DNA from: JAOUEA01 sp038249195 | Lineage (GTDB): Bacteria > Actinomycetota > UBA4738 > HRBIN12 | Reading direction: 5' to 3' | NCBI GenBank assembly: GCA_038249195.1 | Contig: JBBRWM010000003.1 | Span: 1 to 64,000 of the forward strand | DNA length: 64,000 nucleotides | Part shown: positions 42,078-50,250 of the stretch, piece by piece | Layout: each line of letters begins with the position of its first letter | How positions within the stretch are numbered: the stretch's first letter is position 1 | Notes under the pieces: model-generated | Databases searched by the model: none | The model's input: only the letters and a program-made list of their open reading frames with translations | Told to the model about the DNA's origin: nothing | Translations under genes and position numbers: made by a program

Positions 42078-43372
42078 GTGGGACCGCGCGTCGTGGTGAT
42101 CGGTGGTGGGTCCGCTTACATGCCCGGGATCGCCTTCGCGTTCGCGAAGGCGGGTGGGGGGCTGGCCGAGGCCACCTTGGTCTTGCAGGACATCGATGCA
42201 GACGCCCTCGAGCTGCAGCGGCGTCTCACCACTGGGATCCTGCGTGCGCGCGGCGCGCCGTCCGTGACAGTGGAGGCCCACGTCGATCGCGTTCCCGCGC
42301 TGGAGGGTGCGGACATCGTCTTGACGGCATTCCGGCCGGGTGGATTTCCTGCTCGTCATCTCGACGAGCGGATCTCGATCACGGAGTGATCGGACAGGAG
42401 ACGGCGGGTTCGGGGGGCTTCGCGATGGCCCTGCGATTCGTGCCCATCGTCCTCGAGATCGCAGCCGAAGTCGAACGGCATGCGAAGTCCGACGTGGTCC
42501 TGCTCAATTACACGAACCCTGTGCAGATCGTCGGGGAAGCGATGGCGCGGTTCTCGCCGTCCACCAACTACGTCGGACTGTGTGACCAGACCGAGGGTGA
42601 GCGCGCGTTCCTGGCTCGCCTGATGGGAACCGAGCGGGGGCGGCTGGGACTCACCACCGGTGGTACGAATCACATGACGTTCACGCGGGCGGTGTCCATG
42701 GACGGTGAGGACGCGACCCCGGCGGTGTGGGCCCGGCTCGACACGATCCCGCTCGACGAGCTCGTGACCGAGGCGGAGCGTCGCGTGGTCAGGCTGTTCC
42801 GCATCCTCGGGTGCGTCCCGAGCGAGTACATGCAGTACTTCTTGTTCCACGACGAGGTGCTGTCGGACCAACGCGCCCGCGGCAGAACTCGTGCCCAGGA
42901 CATCATGGAGATCATGCCTGAGGTGGTGGAGAGCTATCGAGCCAACGCGGATCGAGTTCGCCCCGAGCCCTCGATGCTGAGGGCGAGCGAAGCGCATGGA
43001 GACTTCGCGATATCGGTCATCAAGGCGATGCTCGATGGCACCGCTGCCAGGTTCGTCCTGAACCTGGCGAACCGAGGCCAGATCCACGATCTGCCGACCG
43101 GCGCGAGCGTGGAGACGCCCGCGATCGTGCAGGGCCGTTCGCTCGAGGCCCTCGCCCAGGGTGGTTTGCCCCCCGAGGTCAGCGGGCTCGTCCGTCAGGT
43201 GGTCGCTCACGCCGAACTCACCACCGAGGCCGCCATGACCGGCAACCGGGCGCTGGCCATCGAGGCGCTCGCGCTGCACCCTCTAGTCCCCTCGATCGGC
43301 AAGGCCGAGTCCTTGGTGGATGCCTACCTTCTCGCGCACGCTCAGTTCCTCCCTCACTTCCCCTCACGCTAG
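42078..43372 (+). pseudogene. glycoside hydrolase family 4 gene, frameshifted
   Basis: The N-terminal part VGPRVVVIGGGSAYMPGIAFAFA ... LVLQDIDADALELQ ... GADIVLTAFRPGGFPARHLDERISITE ends at a TGA (42387-42389). The rest, VIGQETAGSGGFAMALRFVPIV ... LLNYTNPVQIV ... LCDQTEG (resembling the GLCN motif) ... GTNHMTF to 43372, continues in another frame. Together they equal an NAD- and metal-dependent GH4 enzyme. Normally a YG or HG pair stands before VIGQET, so a few bases are lost. GH4 enzymes cleave alpha- or 6-phospho-beta-glycosides. TAGCGT lies 7 bases before the GTG at 42078. The residues CDQ replace the usual CN or CH. Confidence 0.72.
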
Positions 43373-43405
43373 AGGGGGCGAGCTCTCCGTGTCCGTGCCC
43401 CCCTC
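43372..43405 (+). terminator. hairpin after the GH4 gene
   Basis: GAGGGGGC pairs with GCCCCCCTC across a 17-base loop with one bulged C, directly after the stop codon. No T-tract follows, so its strength is unsure. Confidence 0.35.
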
Positions 43406-43413
43406 GGCGTGCC

Positions 43414-43443
43414 TTGACCCGGTCCGCCGGGTGAGGGTAGCAT
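43414..43443 (+). promoter_or_regulatory. promoter P1 of the first ABC importer unit
   Basis: TTGACC (43414-43419), an 18-base spacer and TAGCAT (43438-43443) fit a housekeeping-sigma promoter. The same hexamers and spacing recur at 46585-46614. Confidence 0.65.
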
Positions 43444-43455
43444 CTCCTCCAATAG

Positions 43456-43472
43456 TTAGGAAAGTTTCCTTA
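43456..43472. promoter_or_regulatory. probable ROK operator, copy 1
   Basis: TTAGGAAAGTTTCCTTA, with AGGAAA and TTTCCT arms around a central G. It lies 12 bases downstream of the -10 box, so a bound protein would block transcription start. The identical site is at 46626-46642, upstream of the ROK gene. Confidence 0.7.
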
Positions 43473-43525
43473 GTGGAGGAGGATTCCGGGAGGACCTTCG
43501 TCCATCAGGAGCGATAGGGGGGGCC

Positions 43526-44803
43526 ATGAAGATCCGATCGGCATTGATCGCGATCGTGGCATCGGTGATCCTGGCGTCTGCTTGCACCTCGGGGGGTGAC
43601 GATTCTGCCGGTTCTCCGTCGGGCTCAGCCGAGAAGCCAGCAGGGGAGATCACGTTCCTGGTCTCCTCCACCCCGACCGTCGACAACCTCCTGAAGATGC
43701 TTCCCGACTTCGAGGCCACAACCGGCATCAAGGTGAACGTTGCGAACATCGATTACGACGCCATGACTCAGAAGGAGACGCTGGACCTCCGCTCCAAGAC
43801 AGGACAGTACGACGTCTTCTGGGTCGAAGGGACCTTTCTCCCCCGGTACGTTGGCCAGCTGAACGGCCTGGAGCCGCTCGACGATTACGCAGCGTCACAG
43901 GGGGTCGATCTGGGGCTGAACGACCTGCCGTCGACGTTGCTCGGCAACTTCTCGGTCGATGGTCAGCTCTACGCGATGCCGTTCGAGAATACGTTGATGA
44001 TGACTGCGTATCGAACCGACCTCTACACCAAGGCCGGTCTCGGACCTGCCAAGACGCTTCCCGACTATCTGAGTGACGTCCAGGCGCTCAACGATCCGCC
44101 CCAGGTGTCGGGAACTGAGATCATGGGACAACAAGGCGAGCCGGTCTTCTACGAGTGGGTGAACTGGCTGTGGGGCGAGGGAGGAGAACTCTTCGACGGT
44201 GCTGGGAAGCCGACCCTCGATACCCCCGAGGCCATCAAGGCCACCGACGACCTGATCGCCCTCTCCAAGAACGCGCCCCCAGGGGTCGCGAACTACAGCT
44301 GGGACCAGGCCGCAACCTCCTTCGCACAGGGACAGGTGTCGACCGCTGTCCTGTTCTCCGATCAAACACCCTCGTTGCTCGACTCATCGTCGTCAAAGGT
44401 TGTCGACAAGTGGGCGTACGTCCCATTTCCTGGCACCGAAGCCACGGCGTTCGGGGGCTATGGATGGGCGATGAACGCCAGCTCGGCCAACAAGCCGGCA
44501 AGTCTCGCATTCATCGGATGGGCAACTAGCCCCGACGTTCAGGCCGCTCTGGTCCCATACGGCTCGTCCCCACCGCGCACGTCCGTGCAGACTAACCCGG
44601 CCCTGGGGAAGCAGTACCCGTGGCTCCTTGCGGAAAGCGGAGCTTCCTCTCGTGCGGTCGTGCCGATCAAGAACGTAGCGTATTTCGACCTGGTCGATGC
44701 GCTGTCTACAGACCTGAACGCAGCCATCACGGGCGGGATGACCCCTGACGAGGCTATGGCCGACGCGCAACAGAAGTGGGAGCAGATCCTGGCTGCGGCC
44801 TAG
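43526..44803 (+). CDS. ABC sugar importer solute-binding lipoprotein (first importer)
   Basis: A 425-residue family-1 extracellular solute-binding protein. MKIRSALIAIVASVILASAC-TSG gives lipidation at the Cys at position 20. The mature protein reads GEITFLVSSTPTVDNLLKMLPDFEATTGIKVNVANIDYDAMTQKETLDLRSKTGQYDVFWVEGTFLP, the usual carbohydrate-binding pattern with an LPSTLLGNFSVDGQLYAMPFENTLMMTAYRTDLY hinge. It captures sugars or oligosaccharides outside and delivers them to the two permeases that follow. The ATPase (MsmX/MsiK-like) is not encoded here and is probably shared from elsewhere. The ATG at 43526 follows GGGGGG. Confidence 0.9.
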   Translation: MKIRSALIAIVASVILASACTSGGDDSAGSPSGSAEKPAGEITFLVSSTPTVDNLLKMLPDFEATTGIKVNVANIDYDAMTQKETLDLRSKTGQYDVFWVEGTFLPRYVGQLNGLEPLDDYAASQGVDLGLNDLPSTLLGNFSVDGQLYAMPFENTLMMTAYRTDLYTKAGLGPAKTLPDYLSDVQALNDPPQVSGTEIMGQQGEPVFYEWVNWLWGEGGELFDGAGKPTLDTPEAIKATDDLIALSKNAPPGVANYSWDQAATSFAQGQVSTAVLFSDQTPSLLDSSSSKVVDKWAYVPFPGTEATAFGGYGWAMNASSANKPASLAFIGWATSPDVQAALVPYGSSPPRTSVQTNPALGKQYPWLLAESGASSRAVVPIKNVAYFDLVDALSTDLNAAITGGMTPDEAMADAQQKWEQILAAA

Positions 44804-44807
44804 ATCA

Positions 44808-45758
44808 ATGGGCGCAGCGGGCTCAGGCGCGGTTGGCGACCGCAGCCGCGATCGAACATTCCTGTCCCGACACAGGCAGGCGCTGGGCGGCCTCATTTTC
44901 GTCGCACCCGCTGGCGCCTTCTTGGTAGCCATGATGGGCTTCCCGCTGGTCTACGTCGTGCAGCACAGCTTCTTCCGTGAGAACTTCGCTGATCCGTCGG
45001 CTGGGTCTTCCTTCAACGGAGTTGGCAACTACGTGAGGCTCATCCAGGACCCCGAATTCTGGCTGAGCATCCGGACCACCGTCCTCATCGTAGTCATCGC
45101 GGTCAGCCTGGAGTTGCTTCTTGGGCTGGGCATGGCGCTACTGCTCGATCGGGTGTTGGCTGGGCGCCGCGTAGCGATCGCCTTGGTGCTGATCCCGTCC
45201 ATGATGATGCCGATCGCGGTGGGCTTGATGTGGCGCTACATGCTTGATGATCAGTACGGCATGGTGGCCTACTACCTAGGGAAGGCAGGGCTCACGGGCC
45301 CGAATGGTCTGTTCAGCGGCTCGATACTGGGAACCGCATCCTCTGCCCGGCTTGCGATCGTGCTGACGGACGTGTGGGAGTGGACCCCCTTCATGGCGCT
45401 CGTATTGCTCGCAGGACTCCTGTCCCTACCGTCGGAACCCCACGAGGCGGCAGCCGTGGATGGAGCGAGCACGTGGCAAGAGCTTCGACTCGTTACGATC
45501 CCGATGCTACGCAGCGCCATCACCGTCGCCCTGCTCATCAGGATCGCGGACGCCATGCGGCTGCTGGATATCGTCTTCGCCATGACGAATGGCGGGCCGG
45601 CGAACGCGACGCAGACCGTCCAACTCTTCTCTTACCGGGTGGGGTTCGAACAATTCGCCACCGGCCGCGCATTCGCTCAGGTCGTGTTGGTGGTCTCCGC
45701 AACCATCGGTGTGTGTGCACTGATCTTCAGACAGGTCGCGAGGGACGAGGACAGATGA
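44808..45758 (+). CDS. ABC sugar importer permease 1 (first importer)
   Basis: A 316-residue membrane permease of the MalF/UgpA class with six helices (LIFVAPAGAFLVAMMGFPLVYVVQ; TTVLIVVIAVSLELLLGLGMALLLDRVL; ALVLIPSMMMPIAVGLMWRYML; and others). The EAA loop is HEAAAVDGASTWQELRLVTIPMLRS, which contacts the ATPase. It starts 4 bases after the binding protein and overlaps the next permease in ATGA. Confidence 0.9.
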   Translation: MGAAGSGAVGDRSRDRTFLSRHRQALGGLIFVAPAGAFLVAMMGFPLVYVVQHSFFRENFADPSAGSSFNGVGNYVRLIQDPEFWLSIRTTVLIVVIAVSLELLLGLGMALLLDRVLAGRRVAIALVLIPSMMMPIAVGLMWRYMLDDQYGMVAYYLGKAGLTGPNGLFSGSILGTASSARLAIVLTDVWEWTPFMALVLLAGLLSLPSEPHEAAAVDGASTWQELRLVTIPMLRSAITVALLIRIADAMRLLDIVFAMTNGGPANATQTVQLFSYRVGFEQFATGRAFAQVVLVVSATIGVCALIFRQVARDEDR

Positions 45759-46576
45759 ATAGACGCCGCAGGGCTGGGAGGGTCACGACCGTTGCTGCCT
45801 TCGTCGCCGTAGGCATCTTTCTGGTACCTGTCGCCTGGACGCTTGAGACATCTCTCAAGACCAAGGTTGACGCCTGGACCCTGCCGCCGAACTGGTTGTT
45901 CAAGCCGACACTGGACAACTATCGGGCTGTGTTGATCGATCAAGGGTTCCTGGGCTATCTCAAGAACAGCGCAATCGTCGCGGTGGGGTCCACCGTCGTG
46001 GCGCTCACGCTTGGGACCTTGGCCGCCTACGGGCTCGAGCGATTCAGGTTCCGCGGGCGTCAGGGCGTCTTCTTCGCGTTCCTATTGGCCTACATGTTGC
46101 CAGAGATGGCGATAGCTCTACCGATCTACCTCGCTGCGGTGAAGCTGCATCTGCTGGACACGTACGCGATGTTGATCGCGATGCATGCGACGTTCGCTAC
46201 CGCGTTCGCGACTTGGATGATGCGCGCGTTCATCAAGGAGGTACCTCGAGAGCTGGAGGAGTCCGCTATGACGGACGGGGCGGGACGCCTTGAGACGTTC
46301 CTGCGGATCACGCTACGTCTTGTCGGCCCTGGGTTGGCGGCGACGTCCGTCTTCTGCCTGATCTTCTCGTGGAACGATTTTCCCTACGCTCTCGTGCTGT
46401 CGACGATTCGCACCGAGACCTTGCCCGTCGCCGTCGGTTCGCTGAAGACACCCGCTGGAACGGCTTGGGGCGGAATCATGGCCGTCACCCTGGTGGCCAT
46501 CGTCCCAACGGTGGCCTTCGCTTTCGCGGTGCAGCGTTGGCTGGTCCGGGGGCTGACATTCGGCGCGGTGAAGTGA
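45755..46576 (+). CDS. ABC sugar importer permease 2 (first importer)
   Basis: A 273-residue permease of the MalG/UgpE class. Helices: VAAFVAVGIFLVPVAWTLETSLK, NSAIVAVGSTVVALTLGTLAAYGLERF, VFFAFLLAYMLPEMAIALPIYLAA, and more. The EAA loop is RELEESAMTDGAGRLETFLRITLRL, with a short variant of the canonical EAA. ATGA overlap with permease 1 fixes the start. It is the last gene of the first unit; the second promoter lies right after it. Confidence 0.9.
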   Translation: MNRRRRAGRVTTVAAFVAVGIFLVPVAWTLETSLKTKVDAWTLPPNWLFKPTLDNYRAVLIDQGFLGYLKNSAIVAVGSTVVALTLGTLAAYGLERFRFRGRQGVFFAFLLAYMLPEMAIALPIYLAAVKLHLLDTYAMLIAMHATFATAFATWMMRAFIKEVPRELEESAMTDGAGRLETFLRITLRLVGPGLAATSVFCLIFSWNDFPYALVLSTIRTETLPVAVGSLKTPAGTAWGGIMAVTLVAIVPTVAFAFAVQRWLVRGLTFGAVK

Positions 46577-46584
46577 GCCTGTCC

Positions 46585-46614
46585 TTGACCGGTCGGACTT
46601 CCGACGGCTAGCAT
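46585..46614 (+). promoter_or_regulatory. promoter P2 of the ROK / glycan operon
   Basis: TTGACC (46585-46590), an 18-base spacer and TAGCAT (46609-46614), the same hexamers and spacing as P1, with shared flanking TAGCATCTCCTC. It begins 9 bases after the permease 2 stop. Confidence 0.65.
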
Positions 46615-46625
46615 CTCCTCAATAG

Positions 46626-46642
46626 TTAGGAAAGTTTCCTTA
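46626..46642. promoter_or_regulatory. probable ROK operator, copy 2
   Basis: TTAGGAAAGTTTCCTTA, identical to the site at 43456-43472, again about 12 bases downstream of the -10 box. Being directly in front of the ROK regulator gene, it suggests autoregulation. Confidence 0.7.
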
Positions 46643-46728
46643 GCAGAGGCACGGAGGCCACAACGGGCGCGGGACAGACCTTCGCGGTTGGAACACCGAG
46701 CCTGCTGCGTGCGATCAACGAGCGCACC

Positions 46729-47865
46729 GTGCTCGAGTCGATCCGCTACATCGGCCCGGTTTCACGTGCCCAGATCGCCCGCGACTCGGGCCTATCCAAG
46801 CCCACTGTCTCGCAGGCGCTAACTGCGCTCTTACGAGCGCGCCTGGTCAAGGAGGCGGGCCGTACCTCCGGTGGGAAGGGCCCCACGGCCGTCCTCTACG
46901 AACTCAACCCCCGGGCGGGCTGGGTGGTGGGGCTGGACGTCGGGCGTGACTGGGTCCGGGCCGCCATCGCCGATCTCACGGGCGAGATGGTTGCTCGGCG
47001 CGACGAGCGCGCGCGGGTTCGCAGCGCAGCTACGCTGATCTCTCAGGTGGGCGACGTCGCCCATGGGCTGGCCGCCGAAGCGGGGATCCGCTGGAAGCAG
47101 GTGACGTATGCGGCGGTCGGTAGCCCCGGCGTCTTCCAGCCTTCACGAGGTCAGGTGTCCCTAGCCCACAACCTTCCCGGCTGGGGACGCAGCGGGCTGA
47201 TCGAAGCGCTCGAGCAGGAACTCGGCACGAAGCTCGGCTTCGAGAACGACGTCAACCTGGCGACGATGGGCGAGCGGTGGCAGGGGCTGGGCAAGGACGT
47301 CGAGAACTTCATCTACCTCCATGTGGGGACGGGCGTCGGCATGGGGCTCGTCCTAGGTGGACGCCTGCATCGAGGCTCGACGGGGGCGGCAGGTGAAGTG
47401 GCCTACCTTCCGATCGGCGGCGACCCACACTCGCGGGTCAACCGCAAGCGGGGGTCGCTGGAGAACATCCTGGGCGCGGCGGCCGTGGTCGAGCTCGCTC
47501 GTGGCGAGGGCATGGGGGCACCCCTCACGCCGAGGAAGATCTTCGCCGCAGCCCGCAGGGGCGATGCCGGCGCGCGACGTGTGGTCGGCGTGGTCGCGAA
47601 GCGCATCGCACTCTCGGTGGCGGCGGTCGTCCCGGTGGTGGACCCGGAACTGGTGATCCTCGGCGGGGGACTCGGCAGGAATGGGGATCTCCTGCTCGAC
47701 CCGGTGGTTGCCGAACTCGCGGCCATCTCTCCGTTCCAGCCAAGGGTCGACGTGTCGGCACTGGGTGCAGACGCGGAGGTGGTGGGCGCGGTGGCCATGG
47801 CGTTGAACGAGGCGCAAGAGCAGCTGTTCGCGCGGGCGGAGGGGACTGGAAGGATCTCGGTGTGA
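46729..47865 (+). CDS. ROK family transcriptional repressor
   Basis: At least 378 residues. N-terminal winged HTH: IGPVSRAQIARDSGLSKPTVSQALTALLRARLVKEAG. ROK/ASKHA sugar-sensing part: GWVVGLDVGRDWVRAAIADLTGEM, GVGMGLVLGGRLHRGSTGAAGEVAYLPIGG and PELVILGGGLGRNG. The zinc CxCGxxGC motif of ROK kinases is absent, as expected for a repressor. Homology continues upstream of the GTG at 46729 (TPSLLRAINERT). That frame is open back to a GGAGG at 46653, which is followed 5 bases later by ACG (46663), where ATG would be expected. So the true start may be a rare ACG, or the protein is shortened. It likely binds the two TTAGGAAAGTTTCCTTA sites. Confidence 0.85.
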   Translation: MLESIRYIGPVSRAQIARDSGLSKPTVSQALTALLRARLVKEAGRTSGGKGPTAVLYELNPRAGWVVGLDVGRDWVRAAIADLTGEMVARRDERARVRSAATLISQVGDVAHGLAAEAGIRWKQVTYAAVGSPGVFQPSRGQVSLAHNLPGWGRSGLIEALEQELGTKLGFENDVNLATMGERWQGLGKDVENFIYLHVGTGVGMGLVLGGRLHRGSTGAAGEVAYLPIGGDPHSRVNRKRGSLENILGAAAVVELARGEGMGAPLTPRKIFAAARRGDAGARRVVGVVAKRIALSVAAVVPVVDPELVILGGGLGRNGDLLLDPVVAELAAISPFQPRVDVSALGADAEVVGAVAMALNEAQEQLFARAEGTGRISV

Positions 47866-47930
47866 AGAGGGCTCCGTATGGATGCATGCAGAGAGCAAGT
47901 CACGGCTGGCGGCGAGACGAGGAGGGTGCG

Positions 47931-49277
47931 ATGAGGAAGTTCGTCGTGGGGATCGCGGCGGTGGCAATGGTCGCGGCGGCATGTACGGCAGGGGGAAGCC
48001 CGGATGCCCCGTCGGCGGTCGACACAGGCAGCGGAGCGTCCAACGCCCCCGTCGAGTTGAACGTCTGGAGCTTCTACAGCGGACGAGAATTCAAGCAGTA
48101 CAACGATGTGCTCGATGTGTTCAAGGAACAGTACCCCTGGATCACCATCAACCACACCCCGGGCAAGTCCGACCAGGATGTGCTCCGCGCCGTCAACTCG
48201 GGCACTGCGCCCGACCTGATGATCAGCTCTGGAGCCTCGAACGTGTCGAAGTTCTGCTCGACGGGTGCCTACGCCGACCTCAACCCGCTGGCGGGGCAGG
48301 ATGGCCTGGACCTGGCGGCGACGGTCGCCGCAGGTCCACTCGCATACTCGTCGTTCGAAGGATCCCAGTGCGCGCTGCCGGTGCTCTCGGACGCCTACGG
48401 CCTGTACTACAACACGGACCTGTTCGATGCCGCCGGCATCAAGGAGCCACCGAAGACGTTCTCTGAGCTGACCGCCGACGCGAAGAAGCTCACGGTGTTC
48501 AACGACGACGGTTCCATCAAGATCGCCGGTTATGTCCCGCTCGCCAGCTTCTACGAGAACAGCGCTCTATTCAACGGGAACTATGGCGGGGCCAGCTGGT
48601 ACGACGACCAGGGCAAGGCCGCATTCGCGACCGACCCCGCATGGGCCGAGCTGCTGATGTGGCAGAAGGACTTCATCAACGAGGTGTACGGCGCCGACGG
48701 CTACAACAAGCTGCAGGAGTTCTTCGCGAAACTCGGGGGTCCGGACTCTGAGTGGTCCTCGGCCAACGGGTTCGAGGCGGGCAAGATCGCGATGGTGATG
48801 GACGGGGAGTGGCGCAATGCCTTCATCGAAGCCGACAGTACAGGGGTGCCCTACGCGACAGCCCCCTTCCCCGTCGCGGATGACACTCCCGAGCTCTACG
48901 GGTCGGGGCATGTCAATGGCGATGTTGTGGGCATCCCCTCGAGCGCCGAGCATCCGGCCGAGGCATGGCTGCTGCTGAAGTACCTCGCTCTCGATACGAA
49001 GGCGGAGGTGGCGCTGTCGCAGGTGCTCAAGAACGTTCCGACGACGTTTGAGTCCTTGAAGGACCCGACCCTCGGGGCGGATCCGAACTTCAAGACCTTC
49101 CTTGATATCGCCGCCAACCCGGATTCTCGTTTCAAGCCCCTCGTGCCGATCGGCCAGACAGACGAGGATCTGTGGGGCGCGTTCGTCGACAAGTGGGAGG
49201 CCGGTCAGATCCCCGACCTCCAGAAGGGACTCGGGGACGTCGCCAACCAGGTCGACCAACAGCTCCAGCTCGGGTGA
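47931..49277 (+). CDS. ABC sugar importer solute-binding lipoprotein (second importer)
   Basis: A 448-residue family-1 binding protein. MRKFVVGIAAVAMVAAAC-TAG is a lipoprotein signal. Mature: VELNVWSFYSGREFKQYNDVLDVFKEQYPWITINHTPGKSDQDVLRAVNSGTAPDLMIS ... LPVLSDAYGLYYNTDLFDAAGIKEPPKTF. It is distinct from the first binding protein. The ATG at 47931 has GGAGG 5 bases upstream. It delivers a sugar or oligosaccharide to the next two permeases; the ATPase again is not local. Confidence 0.9.
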   Translation: MRKFVVGIAAVAMVAAACTAGGSPDAPSAVDTGSGASNAPVELNVWSFYSGREFKQYNDVLDVFKEQYPWITINHTPGKSDQDVLRAVNSGTAPDLMISSGASNVSKFCSTGAYADLNPLAGQDGLDLAATVAAGPLAYSSFEGSQCALPVLSDAYGLYYNTDLFDAAGIKEPPKTFSELTADAKKLTVFNDDGSIKIAGYVPLASFYENSALFNGNYGGASWYDDQGKAAFATDPAWAELLMWQKDFINEVYGADGYNKLQEFFAKLGGPDSEWSSANGFEAGKIAMVMDGEWRNAFIEADSTGVPYATAPFPVADDTPELYGSGHVNGDVVGIPSSAEHPAEAWLLLKYLALDTKAEVALSQVLKNVPTTFESLKDPTLGADPNFKTFLDIAANPDSRFKPLVPIGQTDEDLWGAFVDKWEAGQIPDLQKGLGDVANQVDQQLQLG

Positions 49278-49296
49278 TCGGACGGGGGTCAGGGCC

Positions 49297-50250
49297 GTGG
49301 CGACTGACACGTTCCCGCGGCCGTCGGCGGCGCGCGTTCGCGCGCGCCGTCGGCAGGCGCGCAAGGAGTACCTGTGGGTTCTACTGTTCATGTCGCCGTG
49401 GATCGTCGGGTTCGTGTGGCTGTATGTGTACCCGATCGTCGCGAGCCTATACTTCTCCTTCACGAAATACGACGGGATCTTAGGCTCTCCGCAGTGGGTG
49501 GGGCTCTTCAACTACCGGTTCATGTTCACGAAGGATCCGTTCTTCTGGACCGCGTTGAAGAACACGGTATGGATCGTCGCGGTGGGGACGCCGATAACGA
49601 TCGTGTTCGCGATCGCGACAGCGTACGTCCTGACGAAACCACGTCGCGGGCGGACCGCCTATCGTGCGATCTTCTTCGTCCCGACCATGGTGCCGGCGGT
49701 GGCGGCGTCACTCGCGTTCGTCTTCCTGCTCAATCCCGGCGGCCCGATCGACACGGTCCTGCGGTTCCTTCACTTGCCGACCCCTCTCTGGTTCCAGAGT
49801 GCCGAGTGGTCGAAGCCGTCGCTGGTTCTGCTCGGCCTGTGGGGCGTCGGAAGCACGATGATCATATTCCTCGCGGCTCTCCTCGATGTCCCTGCACAGC
49901 TGTACGAAGCCGCCGACATCGAGGGAGCCCGGGCATGGCACAAGCTGCGTCACATCACGATCCCGCTCGTGAGCCCGGTCATCTTCTTCTCGGCCGTGAT
50001 CGGCGTGATCTACGGATTCCAGTACTTCACGGAGGCTTACGTCGTGGGCAAGGCCGGCGGAGGCCTGGGTAACCCACAGGGCTCGACCCTCTTCTACACG
50101 ATCTGGCTCTACCAGCAGGGGTTCGAATCGTTCCATCTCGGCTACGCGTCTGCCATGGCGTGGGTACTGTTCGTCATCGTCATGGCGTGCACGCTGGTGC
50201 TCATCAGGACCTCTCGACGATGGGTGTTCTACCAAGGGGGTTTCAAATAG
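49297..50250 (+). CDS. ABC sugar importer permease 1 (second importer)
   Basis: A 317-residue MalF/UgpA-type permease: EYLWVLLFMSPWIVGFVWLYVYPIVASLYFSFTKYD (first helix), ALKNTVWIVAVGTPITIVFAIATAYVL, AIFFVPTMVPAVAASLAFVFLL, and the EAA loop YEAADIEGARAWHKLRHITIPLVSPV. It ends in WVFYQGGFK. The GTG at 49297 is the most natural start after the binding-protein stop 19 bases earlier; longer frames run back into that gene. Confidence 0.88.
   Translation: MATDTFPRPSAARVRARRRQARKEYLWVLLFMSPWIVGFVWLYVYPIVASLYFSFTKYDGILGSPQWVGLFNYRFMFTKDPFFWTALKNTVWIVAVGTPITIVFAIATAYVLTKPRRGRTAYRAIFFVPTMVPAVAASLAFVFLLNPGGPIDTVLRFLHLPTPLWFQSAEWSKPSLVLLGLWGVGSTMIIFLAALLDVPAQLYEAADIEGARAWHKLRHITIPLVSPVIFFSAVIGVIYGFQYFTEAYVVGKAGGGLGNPQGSTLFYTIWLYQQGFESFHLGYASAMAWVLFVIVMACTLVLIRTSRRWVFYQGGFK

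Noticed and set aside
42386..43372. The second GH4 part as a separate gene starting at GTG 42386 (GTGA overlap)
   Set aside because: It begins in the middle of the conserved VIGQET region and lacks the NAD-binding half, so a frameshift in one gene is the better reading.
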